A stretch of 64,000 bases of DNA from an uncultured Lysobacteraceae bacterium (lineage in GTDB: Bacteria > Pseudomonadota > Gammaproteobacteria > Xanthomonadales > Xanthomonadaceae): NCBI GenBank assembly GCA_946480825.1, contig CAMLLG010000013.1, positions 1-64,000 on the forward strand. The letters are read 5' to 3'. The notes beneath the pieces were generated by a model. It saw only the letters and a program-made list of their open reading frames with translations, was not told the origin of the DNA and did not search any database. Position numbers and translations under genes: made by a program. Every line of letters starts with the position of its first letter. Position 1 is the stretch's first letter. Positions 50,196 through 58,539 of the stretch are shown here, piece after piece.

Positions 50196-51425
50196 ATGTC
50201 CGCAACGATCCACAGTTACGCCTATCTGTTCGCGCCGCAGGCCGGCACGACCGTCGTCGTCACCCTGATGTCCGGCGCATTCACCGCCGCCGTGCCGTCC
50301 GAACCGCCGAATCCGTTGCCCAGCGTCACCGTGACGCCCGGCACGACGGTCACGATCTACAACACCAGCGCATACGCCGAAGGCTATGTCACCGTCAGCG
50401 GCGGTTCCGGCAGCAGCGCCTTCAGCGCCGAATGTCATCTCAATTTCCTGCTCGGCGATGCCGACAAACCGTGGGCGCTGGACACCAGCGGCGCCTATCC
50501 CAACGACAACGCCACCATCATCGGCGCGTTTTCGAGCGGCACGCCGGCCAACATCCCGGTGGTGCAGCCGTCGGGCGCATCGCCGTCCGGCGTCGACAGC
50601 CTGTATCAGGTGCTCGATCCGTCCATGGTGTTTCTGGTCGACAAGCACGCCAACGGCAATCTTCTGTTCCGCGGCAACGTGCCGTTCACCGCGCCGACGA
50701 CCGCGAACGGCCTGCAGAGCGTCGACTTCGACGGCTTGCACGCCGCGATGAAAGCCAAATACGAAAGCCAGACCGGGCTGACCGATTTTCCGGCGAAAGG
50801 CGCTTACATCCTCTGCGACATCTGCCTGCAGAGCACGCAGTCCGAAGGCGGCTCGATCCTGTGGGAACTGGAATCGTTCGGCGGCGACGCGCTGACCCAA
50901 CTGGCGGATCGCGCCTGGTATCCCGCGACGCCGGCCGCACCGCTCAACGCGCAGATGTGCAACTGGGAAATCGAACCGCACGCGACCCCGGGCAACGATG
51001 TCTTCGACTGGCATTCCGCGCAGAAACTCTCGGCGATGCTCTCGGCCGAGCAAAGCGTGCCGTACGTTTATTACATCCACTGCGCCAGCGGCCACGACCG
51101 CACCGGCATCGTCGCTTCGTCGTATCTGATCGTGAACCGCACCCTCGATCTGAAGAAGGCGCTGATCCAGGGCACCACCATCGCCAAGCTGCCGTCGGAC
51201 ATGGGCGGCCCGCAGCTGATCGTCGACTGCCAGGACATCGACGGCAGCAACAAGAACGGCATCGACCCCGACCGCTCGCGCGTGTTGATGATCGCCGGCA
51301 TCTACGACACCACGGTGCTCAACATCTACAACAGCCAGAATCCGTCCTCGCCGGTCGCCGCCGTTCCCGCCGAGGCCGTGAGCAGCGATCCGGCCTACGT
51401 CTACAGCGAGTATCCCTGGTCCTGA
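50196..51425 (+). CDS. Tyrosine-phosphatase-like protein with beta-rich N-terminal domain, 409 aa
   Basis: The C-terminal half has the phosphatase loop HCASGHDRTG, a CX5R motif with nucleophile C296 and R302, preceded by a strand (YVYYIH) and followed by helix IVASSYLIVN. A candidate general acid lies before it (the DVFDWHS region). The N-terminal 120 residues are beta-rich, Thr/Ser/Val-heavy and possibly Ig-like (TTVTIYNTSAYAEGYVTVSG). No signal peptide is evident, although many Asn and Thr residues give it a secreted look. AAGGAG stands seven bases before the ATG. The substrate (protein tyrosine, phosphoinositide or phytate) is unknown; the full architecture is one I do not recognise. Confidence 0.75.
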   Translation: MSATIHSYAYLFAPQAGTTVVVTLMSGAFTAAVPSEPPNPLPSVTVTPGTTVTIYNTSAYAEGYVTVSGGSGSSAFSAECHLNFLLGDADKPWALDTSGAYPNDNATIIGAFSSGTPANIPVVQPSGASPSGVDSLYQVLDPSMVFLVDKHANGNLLFRGNVPFTAPTTANGLQSVDFDGLHAAMKAKYESQTGLTDFPAKGAYILCDICLQSTQSEGGSILWELESFGGDALTQLADRAWYPATPAAPLNAQMCNWEIEPHATPGNDVFDWHSAQKLSAMLSAEQSVPYVYYIHCASGHDRTGIVASSYLIVNRTLDLKKALIQGTTIAKLPSDMGGPQLIVDCQDIDGSNKNGIDPDRSRVLMIAGIYDTTVLNIYNSQNPSSPVAAVPAEAVSSDPAYVYSEYPWS

Positions 51426-51533
51426 TTCGAACGTTCCATTGTCATCCCGAACGCGCGCAGCGCGGAGGGACCTGCTGTTGTGCGCGGCTCCGACACAGAT
51501 CATCGATATCGGATCGGCGTGCCCCCACCCCAA

Positions 51534-51557
51534 CCCTCCCCCGCGTGCGGGGGAGGG
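51534..51557. repeat. CCCTCCCCCGC hairpin repeat
   Basis: An 11-bp perfect stem (CCCTCCCCCGC/GCGGGGGAGGG) with a GT loop is preceded by CCCCCACCCCAA. It belongs to the same hairpin family as 26261-26302 (inside soeA) and 60654-60677, and here lies between two convergent genes. Confidence 0.6.
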
Positions 51558-51566
51558 AGATGCCAC

Positions 51567-52100
51567 TCAAAACCCGCCGCCCGCCTCCAGCCACGCCTGT
51601 TCCTCCGGCGTGCTGGTGCGGGCGAGGGCGCGATTGCGATGCGGGAATCGACCGAAGCGGCGGATCACGTCGCGGTGCGCTTCCGCGTACTTCAGGTAAT
51701 TCGCGTCGCCGAGCGCTTCGCACAGCGCGACGGTACGGTCCTGGTCGGCGATGGCTTCGGAATGCTCGAACGGCAGATAGAAGAAGATCCGCAGCGCGGG
51801 GTCGACGCGCAGATCGTGGCCCGCCGCGATCGCGCGCTCGGCGTATTCGCGCGCCAGCGGGTCGGTCGCGAACGCATGCGCGCTGTCGCGGAACACGTTG
51901 CGCGGCACCTGATCCAGCAGCAGGATCAGTGCGAGCGCGTCGTCGGCATCGTCGAGCATTGTTTCGTGCTCGCGACGCGCGGCGGCGAAGTGCGCGTCGA
52001 GGAAGCGTTCGCGCAGGGCTGCGTCGAAGGCATCGTCTTTCGCGAACCACTTCGCCGGGCCGGCGTCGCGCCAGAAGGCGACGATCTGGCGCGCGGTCAC
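51567..52100 (-). CDS. DUF924 family protein, 177 aa
   Basis: The protein has the DUF924 pattern: IVAFWRDAGPAKWFAKDDAFD at the start, ALALILLLDQVPRNVFRDSAHAFATDPLA in the middle and FFYLPFEHSEAIADQDRTV towards the end. It is all-helical and cytoplasmic, and the family function is unknown. The start is GTG at 52100, which overlaps the stop of the GFA gene (GTGA), so the two are translated together. Confidence 0.88.
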   Translation of the reverse strand: MTARQIVAFWRDAGPAKWFAKDDAFDAALRERFLDAHFAAARREHETMLDDADDALALILLLDQVPRNVFRDSAHAFATDPLAREYAERAIAAGHDLRVDPALRIFFYLPFEHSEAIADQDRTVALCEALGDANYLKYAEAHRDVIRRFGRFPHRNRALARTSTPEEQAWLEAGGGF

Positions 52101-52504
52101 AGGAACCGCTTCTCGGTGTCGGACGGTTCGTGCCACCAGTCGTTGTCGCGTCCGTTGGAATAACGCACCGGCACGTTCGCCAGGACCTCGTCGGCGATGT
52201 CCAGACAGGCGAGCTGGACCGAATAGAACGCGCCGCCGGCTTCGGGAATGTCGCCGTGACCGTAGGGCCGCACGCCGCAGGTCCTGCAGAACGGCCAGTG
52301 GACCATGCCGTTGCGGAAGTAGTCGGTGGTCGCCGACGGCTCGCTCAGCAGGCGGAACGCATCGGGCTTGGCGCTGGCGCTCCAGTTGCGGGTCTTGCGG
52401 CAGATCGAGCAGTTGCATTTGCCGCTGCCCGCTTCGAGGTCCAGGTCGACCTCGAAACGCACTTCGCCGCAGTGGCACGAGCCGGTATAGGTCTGGATCG
52501 CCAT
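52097..52504 (-). CDS. GFA family protein (glutathione-dependent formaldehyde-activating fold), 135 aa
   Basis: This zinc-binding beta protein of the GFA family has the cysteines CHCGEV (residues 10-15), CNCSICRK and WPFCRTCGVRPY. These form the two zinc sites of the fold. The family name comes from an enzyme claimed to condense formaldehyde with glutathione, but most members have no known reaction. A true formaldehyde operon is present elsewhere in the window (60699-63095), so a direct link is possible but unproven. Confidence 0.9.
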   Translation of the reverse strand: MAIQTYTGSCHCGEVRFEVDLDLEAGSGKCNCSICRKTRNWSASAKPDAFRLLSEPSATTDYFRNGMVHWPFCRTCGVRPYGHGDIPEAGGAFYSVQLACLDIADEVLANVPVRYSNGRDNDWWHEPSDTEKRFL

Positions 52505-52571
52505 CGGAAACGCTCCGCATGCAGGGGAGTCCCGATTCTGGCATGGTCGCCCACAGCTGGATGACTACCCG

Positions 52572-52614
52572 TCGAACCGCAGATGCGGCACCGACCTCCC
52601 GTGTCGGCGGATCA
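52572..52614 (-). pseudogene. Duplicated 3' end fragment of amn
   Basis: The 43 bp match the end of the amn gene at 53317-53359 at 40 positions, in the same orientation, 745 bp downstream of the real gene end. No start or remaining gene is present. It marks a duplication of the 3' end of amn. Confidence 0.8.
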
Positions 52615-52618
52615 CTCG

Positions 52619-53297
52619 TAGGGCGGGCCCTGGCCCGGCATTGCGATGCTTACGATGGCTTCGCATCGTGATCGAAGCGATTTCGATCGTTGTTCCAGCA
52701 CCTGCATGATCGAGATGGCGGGCCAGGGCCTGAGGTATCCCCACGAATTTTTCATGAAACGCAGTTATTTCTCAGTTCCGACGGCATTCGTGAGCCGGTT
52801 CTGGTCTTGATCTGCCGGGGCCCCTGGTCGCGACGGGTTTCGCGGATCAGGCCCAACGGGCGCGCGGCAGGACGCCGCGCGTTTTTCGACAGGACATGGG
52901 TGAGCGGCTGCGTTTGCGCGCCACTGGCGCGCGCAGCGGCGAACGCCCGCGCGGATCGCGCGGGCCGGTCTTCGGCCGCATGGCCGAAGTCCTGTCGAAA
53001 AACCCCGCGAAACCCGTGCACCCGGCGCAACGCGCCGGGCGCGACCGACGGGGTGTGCTTTCTTTTGGTTATCTTTTCTTTGCACAAGCAAAGAAAAGTG
53101 ACTCGCTCGCGGCAGCGAGCGAAACCAGGGCCGTGCGGCAGGTCGTTCCGTTCGCCTTCGCAGCAAGTTGGATTCGAATCGATCACAAACAGGTCCCTCG
53201 CCTGCGGCTCGGGATGACAGTCGTTTCAAGAATGCCGGCAACCCGATGATCTGCCGAGCGAAAAAGTGGGGATACCTCAGGCCAGGGCCCGCCCTAT
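52619..53297. repeat. Gene-free segment bounded by inverted repeats next to amn
   Basis: A 28-bp sequence at 52717-52744 (GGCGGGCCAGGGCCTGAGGT and on) recurs inverted at 53266-53293 with two mismatches, and TAGGGCGGGCCCTGGCC at 52619 is inverted at 53281-53297. Between them are other hairpins: TTCTTTGCACAAGCAAAGAA at about 53073-53093, and GACAGGACATGG.../...GTCCTGTCGAAAAA inverted arms. The frames in it look non-coding. I read it as an interspersed repeat cluster or an eroded insertion. Confidence 0.6.
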
Positions 53298-53309
53298 GTC
53301 GATTTTCGA

Positions 53310-54086
53310 TTATTCATCGAACCGCAGATGCCGCACCGACTTCCCGTGCCGGCGGATCAGCTTCAGCGCTTCGATGCCGATGGTGATGTGGCGTTCGACG
53401 AATTCGGCGCTGACCTTGGCGTCGCTGGCTTCGGTCTTCACGCCTTCGGGGATCATCGGCTGGTCGCTGACCAGCAGCAGCGCGCCGCAGGGGATGCGGT
53501 TGGCGAAGCCGGCGGCGAAGACGGTGGCGGTTTCCATGTCGATGGCCATGCAGCGCATGGTGCGCAGGCGTTCCTTGAATTCGTCGTCGTGTTCCCAGAC
53601 CCGGCGGTTGGTGGTGTAGACGGTGCCGGTCCAGTAGTCGTGGTCGAGGTCGCGGATCATGGTCGAAACCGCGCGCTGCAGGGCGAAGGCGGGCAGCGCG
53701 GGCACTTCCGGCGGCAGGTAGTCGTTGCTGGTGCCTTCGCCGCGGATGGCGGCGATCGGCAGGATCAGGTCGCCGAGCTGGTTCTTGCGCTTCAGGCCGC
53801 CGCACTTGCCGAGGAACAGCACGGCCTGGGGCATGATCGCGGACAGCAGGTCCATGAGCGTGGCGGCGTTGGGGCTGCCCATGCCGAAGTTGATCAGGGT
53901 GATTCCGTCGATGGTGGCGCTGGGCATCGGACGGTCGCGGCCGACGACTTCGGCGCCGGTCATGCGCGCGAACAGATCGAGGTAGCCGCCGAAGTTGGTC
54001 AACAGGATGTGTTGGCCGAAGCCGTCGAGCGGCACGCCGGTGTAGCGGGGCAGCCAGTTCTCGACGATGTCTTGTTTTTCTTTCAT
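53310..54086 (-). CDS. amn: AMP nucleosidase, short form, 258 aa
   Basis: The enzyme cleaves AMP to adenine and ribose 5-phosphate. The phosphorylase-fold segments are clear: LTNFGGYLDLFARMTGA, the phosphate/ribose loop NFGMGSPNAATLMDLLSAI, FLGKCGGLKRKNQLGDLILP, the catalytic region AIDMETATVFAAG and LLLVSDQPMIPEGVKT. Only the catalytic domain is present (258 aa, against about 480 in E. coli Amn), as in many proteobacteria. The 3' end is duplicated downstream (52572-52614), suggesting an insertion next to the gene. Confidence 0.92.
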   Translation of the reverse strand: MKEKQDIVENWLPRYTGVPLDGFGQHILLTNFGGYLDLFARMTGAEVVGRDRPMPSATIDGITLINFGMGSPNAATLMDLLSAIMPQAVLFLGKCGGLKRKNQLGDLILPIAAIRGEGTSNDYLPPEVPALPAFALQRAVSTMIRDLDHDYWTGTVYTTNRRVWEHDDEFKERLRTMRCMAIDMETATVFAAGFANRIPCGALLLVSDQPMIPEGVKTEASDAKVSAEFVERHITIGIEALKLIRRHGKSVRHLRFDE

Positions 54087-54211
54087 GTGCGTCTCCGGGT
54101 GGTCCGTCTCATTTTGTCATGCGCTATGACGAAGGTCATGGTTGGCACCGCGACCGGGCCGGACTAGGGTGGCGGTTCTCCGAGGCACCACCTCCGCAGG
54201 GGCACCCCGTC

Positions 54212-55660
54212 ATGCATCGAACTTTCCTCGCCGCGCTGGCCGCGACCGTGCTGCCTGCGCTGGCCTTCGCGCCGGCGCACGCCGCCGACAAGCCCGCCGC
54301 CGCCGCGAAGCCGGCCGTCTCGCGCTTCGCACAGGACCCTTACCCGAGTACCTACCGTCCGATCGCCGCGCCGCCGGTGTTGATCCAGGGCGCCACCGTG
54401 CTCACCGGTACGGGCACCCGCCTCGACGGCGCCGACGTGCTGATGCGCGACGGCAAGATCGTCGCGGTCGGCGCGAATCTCGACGCGCCGGCCGATGCCC
54501 TGCGCGTGGACGGTCGCGGCAAGTGGGTGACGCCGGGCCTGATCGACGTGCATTCGCACCTCGGCGTGTATCCCAGCCCGGGCATGAGCGCGCATTCGGA
54601 CGGCAACGAGGCGACCTCGCCGACCACGCCCAATGTCTGGGCCGAACATTCGCTGTGGCCGCAGGACCCGGGCTTCGCCGCCGCGCTGGCCGGCGGCGTG
54701 ACCTCGATGCAGATCCTGCCGGGCTCGGCGAATCTGGTCGGCGGCCGCGGCGTGACCGTGAAGAACGTCGCGGCCACGACCTACCAGGGGATGAAGTTCC
54801 CGGGCGCGCCGTGGGGCCTGAAGATGGCCTGCGGCGAGAATCCGAAACGCACCTACGGCCAGCGCGGCGGCCCGTCCACGCGGATGGGCAACGTCGCCGG
54901 GTATCGCGCGGCGTTCACCGACGCCAGCGAATATCTGAAGAAGAACCGGCCCAAGACCGCGGCGCCGCGGCGCTGGTGGCAGAGCGCGCCGTCGCGGGAC
55001 AGCGACAACGACAGCGGCGGCAAGCGCGATCTGAAGATGGACACGCTGGCCGGCGCGATCAACGGCGACATCCTCGTCCACATCCACTGCTATCGCGCCG
55101 ACGAGATGGCGATCATGTTGGACCTGGCGAAGGAGTTCAAATTCAAGGTCGCCGCGTTCCACCACGGCACCGAGGCCTACAAGCTCGCCGACCGGCTGGG
55201 CGAGGAAGGCGTCTGCGGCGCGCTGTGGGCGGACTGGTGGGGCTTCAAGATGGAATCGTTCGACGGCATCCAGGAAAACATCCTGCTGGTGGACCGCGCG
55301 AAGAACGGTTGCGCGATCGTGCATTCGGATTCGTCCGAAGGCATCCAGCGCCTCAATCAGGAAGCGGCGAAGGTGATGGCGCAGGGCACGCGCATCGGCA
55401 TCGAAGTGCCGCCGGAGCGCGCGGTGCGCTGGATCACCGCCAATCCCGCGAAATCGATGGGCATCCTCGACAAGACCGGCACCCTGGAGCCGGGCAAGAT
55501 GGCCGATGTCGTGCTGTGGAGCGGCAATCCCTTCAGCGTCTACGCCAAGGCCGAGCAGGTCTACATCGACGGCGCGCGCATGTATGACCGCAGCGACCGA
55601 TCGCGGCAGCCGGTCTCCGATTTCATGCTCGGGCAGAGTGTCGAAGGAGGTGTGCGATGA
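54212..55660 (+). CDS. Secreted amidohydrolase (imidazolonepropionase-like), 482 aa
   Basis: A signal peptide (LAALAATVLPALAFAPAHA) precedes an amidohydrolase fold: VTPGLIDVHSHLGVY holds the first metal-binding HxH, later HIHCYRADEMA and AAFHHGTEAYKLA the further histidines, and AIVHSDSSEGIQRL the aspartate. The end is the usual TLEPGKMADVVLWSGNPF. It should hydrolyse a cyclic amide or peptide in the periplasm. The gene overlaps the next, related one by ATGA. Such tandem pairs are common in this family and in xanthomonads. Confidence 0.9.
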   Translation: MHRTFLAALAATVLPALAFAPAHAADKPAAAAKPAVSRFAQDPYPSTYRPIAAPPVLIQGATVLTGTGTRLDGADVLMRDGKIVAVGANLDAPADALRVDGRGKWVTPGLIDVHSHLGVYPSPGMSAHSDGNEATSPTTPNVWAEHSLWPQDPGFAAALAGGVTSMQILPGSANLVGGRGVTVKNVAATTYQGMKFPGAPWGLKMACGENPKRTYGQRGGPSTRMGNVAGYRAAFTDASEYLKKNRPKTAAPRRWWQSAPSRDSDNDSGGKRDLKMDTLAGAINGDILVHIHCYRADEMAIMLDLAKEFKFKVAAFHHGTEAYKLADRLGEEGVCGALWADWWGFKMESFDGIQENILLVDRAKNGCAIVHSDSSEGIQRLNQEAAKVMAQGTRIGIEVPPERAVRWITANPAKSMGILDKTGTLEPGKMADVVLWSGNPFSVYAKAEQVYIDGARMYDRSDRSRQPVSDFMLGQSVEGGVR

Positions 55661-56964
55661 GCCGCCTTCCGATGCATCGTCTTTCGAACATCGCGTGCGC
55701 GCTCGCGCTGGCCGCGGGGCTGTCGCTCGGCGGCGTCGCTTCCGCGCAGAACCTGCTCATCCGCAACGCCACCGTGCACACCGCGGGTGCGCAGGGCACG
55801 CTGCGCGAGACCGACGTGCTGGTGCGCGACGGCAACATCGCCGCGATCGGCAAAAACCTCCAGGCGGCCGGCGTCGAGACCATCGACGCGCAGGGCCGGC
55901 CGCTCACGCCGACGCTGTTCGGCGGCATCAACTCGCTCGGCCTGCAGGAAATCTCGCTCGGCGACGACACCCGCGACCAGGCGCTGGCGCTGGGTGAGCC
56001 GAGGGAAATGGTGGTGCGGCCGGAGTTCGACGTGACTCTGGCCTACAACCCGGCCTCGATCCTGGTGCCGGTGGCGCGGGTCGAAGGCATCGGTTTCAGC
56101 ATGCTCGGCGCCGACAGCGTGCGCGGCGGTTCGATCATCGGCGGCCAGGGCGGCATCGTCCGCCTCGACGGCAGTCCGGACCCGATCGGCCCGCGCGCGC
56201 TGTTCATCCAGCTGGGCAGCGACGGCGCCGGCCTCACCGGCAATTCGCGCGCGGCGCAGTGGATGATCCTCGATCAGCTCGTCGACGAAGCGCGCGGCCG
56301 CATTCCGCTCGATTCGAACATCGCGCTGCTCACGCCGGCCGGGCGGCAGAGCTTCGCCCGCTATCTCGACGGCGGCGGCCGCGTGGTGGTGGCGGTGCAT
56401 CGCGCCGCCGACATCCGCCAATTGTTGCGCTGGTCGCAGCGCCACGGCCTGCGCATCGCGATCCTCGGCGGCAGCGAAGCCTGGATGATGGCGCCGCAGC
56501 TGGCCGCGGCGAAGGTGCCGGTGTTCGTCGATGCGCTGGCGAACCTGCCCGCCGACTTCGACCGCATCGGCAGCACGCTCGAAAACGCCGCACGGCTGCG
56601 CGCCGCCGGCGTGCCGGTGAGCTTCAGCCAGTTCGACGACGCCTCGCACTACGCGCGCAAGCTGCGCCAGGCCGCGGGCAATGCGGTCGCGAACGGCCTG
56701 CCGTGGGAAGACGGGCTGGCCGGCCTGACCCGGGTGCCGGCCGAAACCTTCGGCGTGGCCGACCGCCTCGGCACGATCGCGGTCGGCAAGCGCGCCGACC
56801 TCGTGCTGTGGACCGGCGATCCGCTGGACGTGAGTACGGTCGCCGCGCAGGTGTGGTTCGACGGCCGTGCGATCCCGATGCGCAGCCGCCAGACCGAACT
56901 GCGCGACCGTTACCTGCGCGCACCCGGCGATCTGCCGCGGGCGTATCCTGTCGGCAACGACTGA
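55657..56964 (+). CDS. Amidohydrolase-family partner lacking metal ligands, 435 aa
   Basis: The chain has a signal peptide (IACALALAAGLSLGGVASA) and the amidohydrolase N- and C-terminal beta-sandwich parts (VLVRDGNIAAIGKNLQ; LGTIAVGKRADLVLWTGDPL). Where the neighbour has HSH it reads LFGGINSLGLQE, with no HxH, so the metal site is missing. It is therefore likely to be a non-catalytic partner or a changed enzyme. It is translationally coupled to the active gene (ATGA overlap), which suggests a heteromeric complex. Confidence 0.85.
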   Translation: MSRLPMHRLSNIACALALAAGLSLGGVASAQNLLIRNATVHTAGAQGTLRETDVLVRDGNIAAIGKNLQAAGVETIDAQGRPLTPTLFGGINSLGLQEISLGDDTRDQALALGEPREMVVRPEFDVTLAYNPASILVPVARVEGIGFSMLGADSVRGGSIIGGQGGIVRLDGSPDPIGPRALFIQLGSDGAGLTGNSRAAQWMILDQLVDEARGRIPLDSNIALLTPAGRQSFARYLDGGGRVVVAVHRAADIRQLLRWSQRHGLRIAILGGSEAWMMAPQLAAAKVPVFVDALANLPADFDRIGSTLENAARLRAAGVPVSFSQFDDASHYARKLRQAAGNAVANGLPWEDGLAGLTRVPAETFGVADRLGTIAVGKRADLVLWTGDPLDVSTVAAQVWFDGRAIPMRSRQTELRDRYLRAPGDLPRAYPVGND

Positions 56965-56979
56965 GCCGGAGCGTTCGCG

Positions 56980-57690
56980 ATGTGGCTGTTGCTGAGTTTC
57001 GCCCTGGGCGGCGCGCACGCGCTGCAGCCGCCCGGGCAGTTCCACGGCGGCGAGCCCATCGCCCGTCACGGCGAGCGCTGGTTCGCGCTCACGGTCGACG
57101 CCGACGGCGCGCGCATGACCCGGACCCGGCTGCAGGTGAAGACGGTGGTGGACGAGCTGTTGGACGTCGACGGCCAGGCCACCGGTCAGGCCGTGAGCAG
57201 CGCCGGCGCCGACGGCAATCTCGTGACCTATCTGCGCGGTTCCGGTCTGCACGCAGGGCCGGTGACGCAGGCGGTGCCCGTGGACAGCCATGGCGACGAC
57301 AGCGGACTGCCGGCGCAGACGCTGCGCCTCGGCGGACGCGACTACCGCATCGCCACCCGCTGCGAAGCCGATCGCGCGACCGCGAACATGTACCGGTGTT
57401 CGATCGATCTCATCGATGGCGAACGCCGGCAGACGCTGGTCGCGATGTCCGGCCAGCGCGATGCCACGCGCGTCGGCGGTGCGCCCGGCGATGGCGCGAC
57501 GATGCTGGGCGACGATGCCTCGCCGCATCTGATCTTCGCCGGCGATCTCGATCGCGACGGCCGCCTCGATCTGATCTTCGACACCACCGACCACTACAAC
57601 CTCAGCCGCCCCACGCTGTTCCTCTCGGGTGGCGCAGGCGAAGGCGAGCTGGTGCGCGCGGCCGCCGAATACAGCGCGGTCGGCTGCTGA
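56980..57690 (+). CDS. Secreted protein with calcium-binding-like repeat, 236 aa
   Basis: A short signal peptide (MWLLLSFALGGAHA) is followed by beta-rich sequence. A motif DLDRDGRLDLIFDTTDHYN near residue 190 has the DxDxDG pattern of FG-GAP/EF-hand-like calcium loops. Two cysteines (CEADRATANMYRC) may form a disulfide. The family is not recognised. It begins 15 bp after the amidohydrolase pair and probably belongs to that transcription unit. Confidence 0.75.
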   Translation: MWLLLSFALGGAHALQPPGQFHGGEPIARHGERWFALTVDADGARMTRTRLQVKTVVDELLDVDGQATGQAVSSAGADGNLVTYLRGSGLHAGPVTQAVPVDSHGDDSGLPAQTLRLGGRDYRIATRCEADRATANMYRCSIDLIDGERRQTLVAMSGQRDATRVGGAPGDGATMLGDDASPHLIFAGDLDRDGRLDLIFDTTDHYNLSRPTLFLSGGAGEGELVRAAAEYSAVGC

Positions 57691-57726
57691 GCCGTCGCGC
57701 ACCGTTCCGCCTCTCCGGACAACACC

Positions 57727-58356
57727 ATGGTCGACCACACGAATCGCTGGTATTTCGATTTCATCTCGCCGTTCGCCTATCTGCAGTGGCCGAAGGTGCG
57801 CGCGCTGATGGCGGAGCATCCGATCGTGCCGGTGCCGATCCTGTTCGCCGCGGTGCTGGATGCGCGCGGCCAGAAGGGCCCGGCCGAAATTCCGAGCAAA
57901 CGCGAGTTCACCTATCGCCACGTGCTGTGGCAGGCGCGCGAGTCCGGCGCGCCGCTGCGCTTTCCGCCGAAGCATCCGTTCAATCCCTTGCCCGCGTTGC
58001 GACTGTGCATCGCAGCAGGCGCGTCGCCCGCATCGATCGACGCGATCTTCGATTGGATCTGGGCGCAGGGCAATGCCGCCGACACCGCCGAATCGCTGGA
58101 ACCCGTGCGGGAAACGCTCGGTCTGCCGCCCGGCGTCGCGGACTCCGCCGAGGTCAAGGCGATGCTGCGCAGTTGCACCGAAATCGCGCTCACCGCGGGC
58201 GTGTTCGGCGTACCGACGCTCGCGCTCGGCAACGCGCTGTTCTGGGGCAACGACGCGCATGCGTTCGCGACGGCCGCCCTGCGCGATCCCGCGCTTCTGG
58301 AAGAGGCCGAGATGCAGCGGGTCGCGGCATTGCCCGTCGGCGTGCAACGCGGCTGA
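57727..58356 (+). CDS. 2-hydroxychromene-2-carboxylate isomerase family (DsbA-like), 209 aa
   Basis: This glutathione-dependent thioredoxin-fold enzyme starts WYFDFISPFAYLQWPKV, in which the serine of SPFAYL replaces the DsbA cysteine and is the GSH-activating residue in this family. GVFGVPTLALGNALFWGNDA is the conserved cis-proline segment. Classical members isomerise an intermediate of naphthalene breakdown; most genomic copies, including this one, lack such a pathway context, so the substrate is unknown. The downstream 183 bp contain a hairpin-rich ATGTTGCG repeat and no gene. Confidence 0.9.
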   Translation: MVDHTNRWYFDFISPFAYLQWPKVRALMAEHPIVPVPILFAAVLDARGQKGPAEIPSKREFTYRHVLWQARESGAPLRFPPKHPFNPLPALRLCIAAGASPASIDAIFDWIWAQGNAADTAESLEPVRETLGLPPGVADSAEVKAMLRSCTEIALTAGVFGVPTLALGNALFWGNDAHAFATAALRDPALLEEAEMQRVAALPVGVQRG

Positions 58357-58539
58357 TGTCGTCGATGTTGCGGCGTGCATCTGCGTCGCAACATGGGTCG
58401 CGGATGTTGCGTCGCAACACGCGCATCGCGCGACATTCGCCGAATGCGGCCTTAACCGCCAAGAGTCATGATCGCGAGGCCGGTCCACGCGCGATATATT
58501 CGACTGGCTTGCGAATCCATTCTCTGAGGGGGGAGTGCC

